Assembly (NCBI GenBank): GCA_963922205.1
Contig: CAWUHX010000040.1
Coordinates: 541,001-605,000, forward strand
Reading direction: 5' to 3'
DNA: 64,000 nt
From: Romanomermis culicivorax
Lineage: Eukaryota; Nematoda; Enoplea; Mermithida; Mermithidae
This document shows, in pieces, positions 23,275-33,194 of this stretch. The notes beneath the pieces were generated by a model. It did not search any database. It saw only the letters and a program-made list of their open reading frames with translations, and was not told the DNA's origin. Position 1 is the stretch's first letter. Each line of letters opens with the position of its first letter. The position numbers and the translations under genes are program-made.

Positions 23275-23278
23275 AAAG

Positions 23279-24458
23279 CAATTAAGAAGAAATCCTAGAT
23301 TCCTAAACTTTGGGTTTCCCGATTTGAGTAACTCACACAAACACACCTGCCAAATCTGAGACCTACAGTAGTTACCTTGGAATGGTCCACTACATTCAAT
23401 CAGATACATGCTGGCAGGCGCTTTTTCAAAATCGGCACAAAATTATGAAATTCAACAAAATCTGCAGAAAAACACGAAAAGTATATCAGAAATAAGAAAT
23501 TTGGGCGAAAAATCAATTGAAATGTGTTCCGATTTGGCGGAAAAACTGACAAGAGGAGCAAAAAAATTCAACTGCCACGCCTTCCTCATTAGGCTACAGT
23601 TATGTGAAATTTTGAATTTTTAAATGAAAAACTTGAATTTTTAATTTTTTCACATATGATTTGAAAAGTTACAGTTTTTCTCTGTTAAATTTGCGCACTT
23701 TCTATTGTTGAACTTGTTTTTTTTCAAAAATAAATTTGCAAAACTATTTGTAATTTTGAATTTTTTGCAGTAAAAATTGAATTTTCAAACTTATAAATGT
23801 GAAATTTTTCAATTTTTAAACGTAAAATTCACAAATCTTCAACGTAAACATTTCAAGATTTCTAAATATTTCTGTGTGAAATTTACAATGTTTGAATTTT
23901 TTGATTTGAAATTCTAATTTTTTTTCCTATGTAAAATGTACAAATTCAAAAATCTATCTACGTGAAATTTTGAATTTTTTATTTGCAAATTTTTCGCATC
24001 AAATTTCAAAATTTTAAGCACTTCCATTTAAAATTTGAAATTTGCTTTCTAGAAATAAATATCCAAAACTTTTTGTAATTTTGTTGAAAATTTTTGAAAT
24101 TCAAGAATCCAATAAATTTTTTAAAATTTAAATCTTTACAATTTACACTACAATTAAATCATCCTACAAAATTACCTACTGATGTTGAAGCACAACAGTG
24201 TTCCATATAGCCTATAGATTATCCGAGAACTGAAAATAAACACTTTAAAATTTACTTTTTCAGTGTAAACCAGTAAATATATGAAAATTCAACAATGTTA
24301 AATATAAATAAAAAACAAAATACATTTTAAACTTTTATTTCCTAGAAATTCCGTATTCTATATACGCAAAGAAGAAAACAAAATTTTGAACTCAGCAGTT
24401 GGGAAATTGAGGAAAAAAACAACAAAAAACAAACGAAATGAGCTAATTTTCTAAATGT
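23279..24458. other. AT-rich region without a gene, 3' flank of the minus-strand gene
   Basis: Long runs of aattttgaattttt-like sequence with no coding signal. It matches 49113-50236 directly and, from about 23940, matches 63500-64000 inverted. A TTTATT (24334-24339, AATAAA on the minus strand) lies about 430 bp past the stop codon of the minus-strand gene and could serve as its polyadenylation signal. Confidence 0.5.
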
Positions 24459-24463
24459 AAATG

Positions 24464-24650
24464 TGTTGAGGCAACCTGTTCCCGCCACTCGGGGCTTCAG
24501 TAAAAGTTAGGCTCGGTCTGGGACTTGAACCCAGGACCTTGCGGCTACCGTCCGCACGCTCTAACCAACTGAGCCAACCGAGCAGCGGGAAAGGTGCTCT
24601 CTTTTTGCAACAATTCGTAGTTGAGGTGGCTGCTTTGGCCACTCTCAACA
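24464..24650 (-). mobile_element. 187-bp mobile element carrying a tRNA cloverleaf
   Basis: It starts TGTTGAGGCAACC and ends CACTCTCAACA, flanked by AATG (24460-24463 and 24651-24654). Both paralogous loci (50236 and the inverted one near 63495) read taaatggcatg with no insertion, which shows the exact empty site. The ends are 7-bp inverted repeats with TG/CA. A diverged relative lies at 31385-31515 and its mirror at 56430-56575. It could be a tRNA-headed SINE, but the TG/CA ends and 4-bp duplication look more like a very short LTR element. Confidence 0.7.
24511..24583 (-). tRNA. tRNA-Thr(GGT)-like sequence inside a mobile element
   Basis: The 73-nt minus-strand sequence folds perfectly: acceptor GCTCGGT/ACCGAGC, D stem GCTC/GAGC, anticodon stem TGCGG/CCGCA, T stem CTGGG/CCCAG with loop TTCAAGT. 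A TTTT terminator follows within ten bases. The anticodon position reads GGT (Thr). Residue 33 is C instead of the nearly invariant U, which argues against decoding. It lies in a transposed 187-bp element, so I read it as an internal pol III promoter rather than a working tRNA. Confidence 0.55.
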
Positions 24651-24767
24651 AATGGCATGTTTTTTGTTTTTCTCTTGGCATTTTTCAGCATTTTTCAAAT
24701 TCATTTTCACTCCACAAATTCCGTGTGATTTTCAAAACTATGTTATCTTATATAATCTATGCGGATC

Positions 24768-24928
24768 TTATCTCGCGGGATACAGGCCAAATCTCGCCTC
24801 TGTCACAATTCCATGGTGATTTCCGTTGAATCGGTTGTAATTGGACTGTGCTGTTAGTTGCTCTTTGATCCAACTTATCCAATTATCTACTGCATCCAAT
24901 CGTTCATTGATGTTCTTCAATGTGTGTT
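24768..24928 (-). CDS. exon 3 of the unknown secreted protein gene (minus-strand copy)
   Basis: This terminal exon (161 nt) follows a 157-bp GT-AG intron (24929-25085), joined in phase 1. It begins EHTLKNINERL, a short amphipathic and possibly coiled segment, continues IKEQLTAQSNYNRFNG and ends FGLYPAR. Against the plus-strand copy, residues between NERL and IKEQ differ at 8 of 11 positions while the flanks are identical. It shares its stop position with the other copy. Confidence 0.8.
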
Positions 24929-25085
24929 CTGAAAAGAAGAACAAATAATAATACACATAACCATTGGTAGCCAGTTGCAATAATTATGAGCTCATAGTTT
25001 GAGGTGACTATGAAAAAAATGCGACTATGAAAAATAGCATTTAGCAAAACCGGAATCAAGAAACATGCTTGGTAAAGAATCTAAC

Positions 25086-26366
25086 CTGCAATGGAGGCTG
25101 GTGTCGTGATGGAAATCTCTTTTCTGTAACGAGCATCTTTTCGCACAATTTTCCTGTACGAAATAGCTATATTTCTTTTGAAGGATCTTTTGTGTAATAA
25201 AGCGACCTTAACCGCCCTGGGTACTATTTTCACGCCATCCCATTCGTATTTTGTATGAATTTGATTATCTTTATTCATCTCGTTCAGCTGATCCATGACC
25301 GACATATTCGTCTTTTCCCATTTGAGGCGATTTTTTTTCAAAACTTCGCCATTAGCTTTCGTGCTAAATAAACTGGAGATTGATAATTCGGCCCCACCTC
25401 TGCCTGCGTATTCATTTTCATCTTCGTTAGTTTGCCTTTCATCGCTTTTTGTTGAAATGGACTGCTTTCGATTAACTTTGACCATGGACATTTCGTCGGA
25501 CAATGTGCGCTTTATCTCGTCAGGCTCTAAATCTTTCTGAGAAAATCCAAACTTTGATAGTTTTTCCAATGCTTGATCAATAGGGACATATTGGAATGTA
25601 GACGAAGTAACTGATATTAGTTGTTCGACCAATTTTTCATCAAACTTTTCATCCAATTCGTAATTCTCTTCAATTTCCAGATTGTTGCGTATTTGCTGCG
25701 AAAACAGTGTCATTTGCTTTCTGGTCATGTACACTTCGTCTTGGGGACCGAATAGGTCGTGATCGATACTCGCATCCTCTATGTCTTGGGCTGTTATTTC
25801 TATGCGGTTAACAAATTTTTCTTTGCCGTCAGCAGTAAAAGTGCAATCCCATTCAATAGGATCTGATTTTTTTATACGAGCATTGAAATGACGCCGTTCT
25901 TCGGAATTTTCAAGACAAGGTATTCTGATATTTACTAGATATCGATTCAAGTTTCTAGCCCTACCTCGAAGTTCGATTGTACTACCATTTGAATAGAAGG
26001 TTGCCTCGCAAGTTATACTTTGCAATGGTATCAGATGAATGGCAGCTTGGGTTATATTCCGGTTACGCATTTTTGCTGCATCTATCAGGGCCTTTTGTTG
26101 ATCATCGGACAGCAATTCCAGTTGGAAAAATATATTTTCGGTATTGAATTGATAAATGCTACCATTGTGATGTTTGACCAAAACTGGTTCACCTATGCTA
26201 ACCCACTGGTTCTTGTGTTCTACGTCGTTGACCTTATAGGCCTGCAAATTGACGTTCACACCATTGACATTGTGCTTGACATTGAGATCTGGTATATTGA
26301 ATATTATATTGCTCAGTGATCCAAATCTGTCAGTGATTTCGCGTGCGGAACGATCAAGTGTCGTAC
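25086..26366 (-). CDS. exon 2 of an unknown secreted protein gene (minus-strand copy)
   Basis: This 1281-nt central exon encodes 426 of 512 residues. It is bounded by an acceptor (ttctttcag on the minus strand, 26367 and above) and a donor (gcaggttag, 25085). With exon 1 (31098-31194) and exon 3 (24768-24928) it forms one continuous frame: exon 1 ends in phase 1 and its A joins GT to make Ser. The protein has few cysteines, a basic stretch (FKRNIAISYRKIVRKDARYR) near its end, a highly charged linker (STKSDERQTNEDENEYAG) and no transmembrane segment after the signal peptide. I do not recognise a domain. The plus-strand copy differs by only 6 of 392 compared residues, all in frame, so both copies look maintained or very recent. 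Confidence 0.85.
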
Positions 26367-26550
26367 CTGAAAGAATTATAATATATAAAAATCGAGATTT
26401 GGGAAATATGCAGGCTGAGCCGAAAAAAGTGACCAGTACTGGCTTTCATACCTTTCAAGTGGGTGATGAACTATATAACAGCTTTAAACTACAAAAGAGC
26501 CATTTAGTGTGTTTCAGTAATTTTTTTTAAGTTTTTCCAGGTACAACTAC

Positions 26551-27372
26551 CTTTTCTGCCTAGTGGAGGCCACATTGCACAGGCTGGCGTCTGCCTGACA
26601 AGTAGAACTTAATGGGCTATCTACCTCATAATGGAATAGGCCCACCTCCTCAATAGCCGCACGTTCGCCAAACCTGTTGTAGTGTGTTTCCGCCGATTTT
26701 CTCACATTTTGTCAATCCCTGCATGAGGCCCGCAAATGCCAAGTGGGGTGAGCGACACGGACCATCAACAGTCGTCTTACTGTAGCGCACATCGGTACAA
26801 GTGCACTGGCTCTCTCATTGTGTATTATTAATCATGTGTTTTATAACGTGTGCCCCATTAGTTACGTTTCCTACTCATTGCCTCCCTGCACGCATGCCTG
26901 TGTTTGTTTTTTTCTCTCCAGTGCGTGGGAGTGAATTGTTTTTCTTTCTTGCCCGTCACATTTGTAAGTAAGTCTTTTTCATTGCGTAAGTAAATTTGAA
27001 GAAAGGGATTTCCTTTCTTGCATTCATTTAATTCGGGAGACAATTAAGGAAGTTACCTTTCCTTGATTGGTGGGATTTTTAGTGTCAGGTTTAAGTACTA
27101 CTAATTAAATTAATCGGGTAAGCGTGGGCGTGGGAAATACATACATTAAGGACGAACCCTGGGATCCCACTCCTGCCTGAACTCAAAGCCCAAAGCCCCG
27201 ACTACTTTTCAAATACAAAATAACCAACATGCTAACTGGGCTGAGCGGACCCCAGCAAGCAGCGTTCGAAGCTACCCTACACAATTTATCTAGCCCGAGT
27301 TACACCTGGAATCAAACCTGGTTCTTGAGACTATCAGTCAGAGGCGAAAACCACTAGACCAAGACGGCCTCT
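26551..27372 (-). mobile_element. SINE-F, tRNA-headed, interrupted by LTR-A
   Basis: On the minus strand it begins with a tRNA-like head (box A near TTGGTCTAGTGG, box B GGTTTGATTCC), runs through the actgggctgagc segment and ends near gcctagtggaggcc. LTR-A (26675-27221) splits it. An uninterrupted copy lies at 58246-58563. The same interrupted form occurs in the other Y arm (60777-61600). Confidence 0.65.
26675..27221 (+). mobile_element. LTR-A inside SINE-F
   Basis: It runs from TGTTGTAGTG to AAATACAAAAT, flanked by AACC on both sides (26671-26674 and 27222-27225). The last bases have drifted from the usual ACAACA. It is present at the same place in the inverted arm (60927-61474), so it predates the Y duplication. 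Confidence 0.75.
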
Positions 27373-27375
27373 CTT

Positions 27376-28050
27376 AGTCTTTTTTCGATCTGGTCAATGG
27401 CAGTATTGATTTCATTTCAATTTTTACCTTTTCCAATTCCAAGACAAAACCTCTTCAATTTGGCTAAATTTTGCCGATATTGAAACAAGAAGTTGCTTGC
27501 ATCAAATTACGTGAACTTAAAAATCTGGGTGATTTTTCAAGTGTTATTTGATGTAAACAGCTTTACAAAACTTTATTTCACAATATATGACAACTTTTAT
27601 TTTGATTTCACAAGTTTCACTTTTTCGAAAATGATCACTTTTACTAAATTTCTGTTTGTACACATGAAGACGATCAGGGCATTTTAAAACTTGATTTCTG
27701 AGAGATTCTACCTTCTGCTTCATTAACCTTTGATGAGTTGAAAATTAATAATACTTAGGAAAAAGTGTTTAGATAGTTTTACATGCTGGGTATTGTGGCA
27801 GCATTCATGTCGCATAAAAATCAAAATTCCCTGTGCTACAGTATCACAAAGTTGGGAATTTTTACAATTTTTGACATTTTCAAGTTGGTATACATGCTTC
27901 AAAATATCACAGCTCATAAATGGTGTTAGTCCTTAGCCAAATATTCATTACATACTGAAGACAATGCTCTATATTCAGATATGAAGAAGAATTTTTCAAC
28001 TCCTTACTTTACACTTTTTATGCTGTTTTAAAGTGTCAAAAAGTAAGTCG
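27376..28050. other. intronic AT-rich region without a gene
   Basis: Single-copy-looking AT-rich sequence, mirrored at 60097-60775. No coding signal is seen on either strand. Confidence 0.5.
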
Positions 28051-28054
28051 AAAT

Positions 28055-30012
28055 TGTCACGTGCTGCTCAATTTTCATAATGTCACGTGATCTAGATCAT
28101 GTCAATATTTTACTTTTCCCCATGTTTTATTTACAACTCATACATTTTTCGTTTGTTTTGTTTCTGCACATGCATTTTGTGTTCGTTTTTATATTTTTCA
28201 TGTTTTCATTGTATTTTATTTCTTTATGCATGCGGGCTACAGTAGGCCCTTTAGCCATAAACTTCTGCCAAACGTGCTCCAGGAGCACATGGCTATTTTT
28301 GGTGCATTCCGTGCACCTCTTATCACAAAAATTAGCGTTGTTTTTGTTACACAAAAACGACTAGCTAAGAAGTTTTAGCGAAAGACGCACATATGCTTAG
28401 CATAGGCACTGCAGTCGGCCCCAATGCTAAATGCATGTGAGCGAAAAATGTCTATGTGTGCTTAGGCATCTTCTGCATCGCCTCTAGCTGCAGAAGTTAG
28501 CTGGGATGCCGAGAAACTCCGCCCAAGCTGGAGCTGTAGCCAAACATGTCCTTAAAAGGACATGTTTCTTTAACTTTTCACTCATTTTTGGGTTCACCCA
28601 AGCGTCCGTTCGATTGTCTTAACTCCGCATTGGCGGCTCCCTAAAATTTACATATTTTTATATACTCGTCTGCATCTGCCGCTTTTTACTTTGAATAAAT
28701 TTGCATAACCTTTATTACCTACTGCGTTCGCCGCTTATTCTACCTACTGTACCTGTTGTAGTGTGTTTTCCGCCGATTTTTCATTATTTGTCAAAACGCG
28801 TCACAGGCCCGCAGGTGGCAAGTGGAGAGAGCAACGCGGACCACCAGTGGCCATCTTACTGTAGCGCACGTCGGTACGCGTGCGCTGGTCTCTCATATAC
28901 ATTATTCGTTACGTATATTTTACGTGTATTTTATTTTTCTTTACTAGTTGTGTGCCCCGCCGGCCACCACTAGTACGCATTAGCCGCCTCCCACCACGCC
29001 TCTTTCGTCGTTGCTCGCCCGTGCGTGGGAGTAGATTTATTGTTGTTACTTTATTTTTCGTTTCGCCCGTCGCCTTGTCACGTAAGTTTCGTACGTTTCT
29101 TTTATATCGTAATAAATAGGTAGGAAAAGTCTTTCCTTTCTGGTTAGTGAGAGTAGAAGGGAGACAATTAAAGAAACTAGGTTTTCTTTGATTGTTGGGG
29201 AGAATTATTATCGTCGGGGTTTAAGTATTAGTAATTGAGTAATCGGGTAAACGTGGGTGTGGGACGCACGTACATTAAGGCCGCAACCTTGGAATCCCAA
29301 TCCTGCTCACGCCACATCATCCCCGACCGCAAGGCAAGATATAACATACCCGTCACTCATCCATGACAGGTTCCTGACCACCCCAGTTAACAGAATATAG
29401 TCGAGAGTCCCCTCCGGATCGCCAACACCCGTTGCCCAAGAACTGAGTGGATCACATCCCCATTCCTTGTCCAAAAACCGAAAGTTCCCAGGGACCAGCC
29501 ACCTGTTTCGTTGAATCCTTTGAAGAACAGGACTAGGTGAGTCTTCTCAGGGGATTATTGTTATTGTGGGATATTTTTGCGGAACCCTTCTTAAGTCGGT
29601 TTCCCAGATCTCCCCAGATAGGTAGGGCTCTCACCTTCCAGGTTTGGGCTATAAAGGGGCTGTCTGGTTCATAATTGGGTCCCACAAATCAGGTCATTTT
29701 ACGGGTGACCTTGTCCCCACTCTCACTGAGCAGGACTCGGGCATTGTCACAACTAACCTGGCCGCATTGTCCATTACCCTACAGCAAGACCCCAGGACAG
29801 CACCAGAGAAAGCTATAGGCCTCCCTATTGCCACCACTCACGGGGTCAGGCCCCCAACTAATGGGAGAATCGCCAGTATCCATCAGGGGTCATAGCCTAT
29901 TACTCACTGTAATAGGATCAATCTGATATGGTTCACCATCAATGTGACTGGCAAACAATGTTTTCTACCTGATGCGATACCCAAAACCCCCATCTTCCCC
30001 ATTAACGTGACA
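28055..30012 (+). mobile_element. LTR-G solo-LTR-like element with nested LTR-A
   Basis: It runs from TGTCACGTGCTGC to ATTAACGTGACA with target duplication AAAT (28051-28054 and 30013-30016). Without the nested LTR-A it is about 1.36 kb. Its 8-bp inverted ends (TGTCACGT/ACGTGACA) are near-perfect. The mirror copy (58939-60092) lost about 400 bp at its 3' end. Confidence 0.78.
28754..29346 (+). mobile_element. LTR-A nested in LTR-G, absent from the other arm
   Basis: This 593-bp copy runs from TGTTGTAGTG to AGATATAACA with target duplication TACC (28750-28753 and 29347-29350). The mirror locus near 59385 reads gatgggtacagtagg with no insertion, an exact empty site. The insertion therefore happened after the two arms separated. 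Confidence 0.85.
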
Positions 30013-30124
30013 AAATAAAACGAAAAAGCCATTTGGAGCGTTACTTGAGCACCTTCCCATAGGATGCCACACAATTTTTTTCTTGATTTCTGTAGACAAA
30101 TTGTGCTAAATTTCAATCCAATTA

Positions 30125-30602
30125 TTGTACCAGTTTGGGAGCTGTAGGTGTTCGCACATTGTGAAAGTTGACACAAAAATGGATTTTAAGGCCAGTAAAT
30201 ATGCCATCAATTGGATGCAGGAAACATTGAAAAAGGTTCAAATCAGGCAAATAAAAAGAAAAGATGTGAGTCGAACCACTGGTAAAATTTTATCGATCAA
30301 TTTACAATGGTTGCACAACAGCATGTCTCGGAAGAAATGGGACAAAAATTTCTCTCCAGTCATTTGATGGATAAAAAATTGAAGCTGCAAGTTTAATGTT
30401 ACAAAATAAATGTCGGCTATTTGACTCCAGTCTATGTTATAAACAGTGGGAAAAGGCTCTACACTTGAAGGAACCCTATTCCACGCTACGTGACACTAGC
30501 CAGACGAAAATAGAGCAAACAATGGTTGATCGCAATGCCTTTCCAATAATGCAAAGAGTATTCAGTCATCTTGGTCTAGTGCATATCCCCTCTGAGTGCT
30601 AG
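30125..30602 (+). pseudogene. decayed coding-like segment, unknown origin
   Basis: Two plus frames, 30125-30367 (contains MDFKASKYAINWMQETLKK) and 30396-30602 (contains CYKQWEKALHLKEPYSTLRD), lie one after the other in different phases. Both have counterparts in the inverted arm (58522-58900) with similar peptides. The frame change and stops suggest a broken gene or transposon ORF. I recognise no domain. Confidence 0.35.
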
Positions 30603-30885
30603 TCTCGAGAACCAGGTTTCGATTCCAGGTGTAATCCAAAATTGAATTTCTGGTACGTGGCCCGGGCAGACAGAGCCTTTCATCCTTTTAGGGTAGATAA
30701 ATTGTGTAGATGAGCTTGGATGGAATGCCACTTGCCCGAGTCTACTCAGCCCAGTTAATAGCATGTTAGGGATAGTGCCGTGAATGGGGAGGCAGGTCTA
30801 TTCCATTATGAGGTAGGTAGCCGATCAAGTCCTGCTTATCAGGCAAATGCCAGCCTGCGGCCACTAGGTGGTAAAGTTGCGTTTT
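30543..30885 (+). mobile_element. SINE-F, tRNA-headed
   Basis: The head has cttggtctagtg and the box B-like ggtttcgattcc. The body has actcagcccagttaatagcatg and ends at ggccactaggtgg. The mirror copy is 58246-58563. Confidence 0.65.
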
Positions 30886-31097
30886 CAAGCAAAACCAATG
30901 ATACCACGAAACTCAGCCCACGAAACTATCGAAAATGTCTCATTTTGAGATATGATTAATTTTCAACTTATCATAGGGAAAGTAGAACCTCTCTGAAATC
31001 GTGTCTTAATGCACGAAACCGCATTATAGAAGCTTCATCCAATCGAAAGTTACGGAAGTCAGCCCCCTTTTTTTTGGCTCACACTACATATACTTAC

Positions 31098-31194
31098 TGT
31101 TTTCATCCATGGCCATCATTAAATCTAATTCGTCTAATGAACGCACATCACTAATGAGAATGAATGCACAGATGATGCATAATCCACGAATCAT
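31098..31194 (-). CDS. exon 1 (signal peptide) of the unknown secreted protein gene, minus-strand copy
   Basis: This 97-nt exon starts at an ATG (31192-31194) preceded in frame by TGA. It encodes a classic signal peptide (MIRGLCIICAFILISDVRS) followed by an acidic segment with LDELDLMMAMDEN. It ends at a consensus donor A|GTAAGT in phase 1, which restores the frame of exon 2 (25086-26366) exactly. The matching exon of the other copy (56750-56846) has the same length and donor. Confidence 0.8.
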
Positions 31195-31384
31195 GTCTCA
31201 GGAATATTGAAATACGTCTTTCCTAACCTAAACACCAGAGCAAAAAGTTTAATATTAAACTCTGATATTCAAGAGAGGTCCCTAAGAATCTCCAATCATA
31301 CGTCTAAAATTGCCATTTTCAGCTGTTTGATGCGAATTCTAGAGTTACCACCTAAAATGTGAACATTTCTTCAAGTCGGCCACT

Positions 31385-31515
31385 TGAACTTGAACCTTGC
31401 AATGTTATAGTCCATATGCTTTGACCAACAACTGAGCCGTGGGAAAGATGTTCTGCGAAACATGGCTAATTTGTAACAGTTCAATTTTGAGGTGGCAGCT
31501 GTGGCCACTTACTAC
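31385..31515 (-). mobile_element. diverged relative of the tRNA-carrying 187-bp element
   Basis: On the minus strand it has TGTAGTAAGTGGCCACAGC at one side, CGGCTCAGTTGTTGG as box A and GGTTCAAGTTC as box B. The cloverleaf is no longer intact. The order of parts is the same as in 24464-24650. Confidence 0.5.
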
Positions 31516-31869
31516 AAAAGTTTGGATAATTTCTGATCTGAAGAACCTGGTATTGAAAAATATTTGTCTGCTGCTGATTTTTGACTCTGAAAAACCAAGG
31601 AAGTTTTCTGGGCTATAAAAGTCCTAACTGATACGCTATACTACATAAACGACCAGATTGTACAATATTGAACATATATGTCACAATAAGTCAATTTGTA
31701 GAGAATGTAAATTAGTTTTCGAGAGATGGCTCATCAAGAAAACGTTAAATACTTTTGTCAAAATTACACGCGAGTATAGCATCTCATTATTACTTACCAC
31801 CATACAGGATGAGGTATAGCAGCTACTAATCAGGTACTGTACAGCACTGCAGGACGTGGTGGAGTGTAG

Positions 31870-32002
31870 TTGGTCCCTAATGCTACTACCTCTACTGGCT
31901 TTCTACAATTTTTTGCCAAATTTCGAATAGGGTGAGGTTTGAACTGTGAGCTTTGAGTATGAAAGACAAGAGCACTATCCACTAGGCCATCTGTGGCCAT
32001 TT
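31870..32002 (-). mobile_element. SINE-E copy, minus orientation
   Basis: The tRNA-like head (ccactaggccatctgtgg on the plus strand) and the ctttctacaattttttgcca segment match the start of 32243-32500 in inverted orientation, forming an inverted SINE pair. Confidence 0.55.
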
Positions 32003-32242
32003 TCCATATGGCTGGATTTTCTATACATCCTGGTGGGTAGGCAAGTAGTTTTTCCTGCCTATAGCACGTGTGATAAAACGTTTGTTCCATGCACAACCGA
32101 TTTCTATGCTTTTGATGCCTACATTGCCAGGGTCTGCTGCTTCCATTTATAGGGATCAGAAGTTTTATCACAAACACTATATGCAGGGAAGACGACCACC
32201 CTACCCACCAGCATGTATTGAAAATCTAGCCATATCAAAAAT

Positions 32243-32500
32243 GGTCCAGATGGTTTAGTGGATAGCACTCTCGACTCTCAAACTCGAAGCTCACAGCTCA
32301 AAGCCCACTCCTGTCAAACTTTGGTAAAAAGTTGTAGAAAGCTGAAAAAGGTAGTAGGATTACTGCCAAAACGTCGCCTATCCATATTGTTCTGTTACAT
32401 ACCTTGTATTGTTGGATTATATCATGTGTTATTTTGTGTGTTATAATAAAGCATTTCACCATTTTTATGCAGTTGTACAGGCCAAAAAGCAGACAGCAAA
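32243..32500 (+). mobile_element. SINE-E, tRNA-headed
   Basis: The head contains ggtttagtggatagcactct (box A-like) and a degenerate box B around cagctcaaagcccact. The tail is ttcaccatttttatgcagtt then gtacaggccaaaaagcagac. About 260 bp. The mirror copy is at 55480-55716. Confidence 0.6.
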
Positions 32501-32615
32501 AATGAGCTATTAAAATCAGCTGCAACAAACATTCAGACAATTGTTACTACTATATTCTTATGATAAAATATTACAAATCACCTTCTTACCAAACAACTAC
32601 AGCATAATCTATACA

Positions 32616-33190
32616 TGTTGTATTTCAAAATGGGTCGGGCGGTGATGAGTCACAAGCAGGATTGGGATTCCGAGGTTCGTCCTTAATGTACGTGTTTCCC
32701 ACACCCATGCTTACCCGATTAACTTGACTAAATGTACTTAAACCCAGACACTAATTATCCCACCAATTAAGGAAAGTCTACTTTCCTTAATTGTCTCCCT
32801 TATTACGTAAGATCGAAAGGCGAGAGTTTTCTACCTTTATATGTTATGCAATAAAACAAGAAAAACACTTACGTACAAAGCGGAAAAACGGGCGAGAAAA
32901 ATAAAGTGATCAACCCCCACGCACTGGGACGAAAAAGGAAAAAGATGCATGGTGGGAGGCGGCTAATGGCGAGACTAGTGGTGGCCAGCGAGGCGCACAA
33001 CTAGTATATATAAAAACAAACAAAAATATTAATTGATAACAACAACAGAGAGAGACCAGCGCAGGCGTACTGACGTGCGCTACAGTAAGACGGCTGCTAA
33101 TGGTCCGCGTCGCTCTCTCCGCTTGCCACTTGCGGGCCTCTTACGCGCTTTGACAAAACAACGGAAATCGGCGGAAAACACACTACAACA
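32616..33190 (-). mobile_element. LTR-A, absent from the other arm
   Basis: This 575-bp copy has TGTTGTA.../...ACTACAACA ends and target duplication TACA (32612-32615 and 33191-33194). The mirror locus (around 55355-55375) reads atcatgtatagattatgc, the exact empty site. It is a second insertion later than the arm duplication. Confidence 0.85.
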
Positions 33191-33194
33191 TACA

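Larger units (their letters stand above)
26367..31097 (-). other. 4.7-kb intron 1 of the minus-strand secreted protein gene
   Basis: It lies between the exon 1 donor GTAAGT (31092-31097) and the exon 2 acceptor at 26367. It contains two SINE-F copies, LTR-G with a nested LTR-A, another LTR-A and decayed coding-like sequence. The mirror intron in the other arm is 56847-61782. Confidence 0.65.

Noticed and set aside
24511..24583. A working tRNA-Thr gene
   Set aside because: C at position 33, location inside a transposed 187-bp element with target duplication, and absence from both paralogous loci favour a mobile pol III promoter.
25295..25540. 81-codon plus-strand frame inside exon 2 (and its mirror 62609-62854)
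   Set aside because: It is the antisense shadow of the conserved coding exon.
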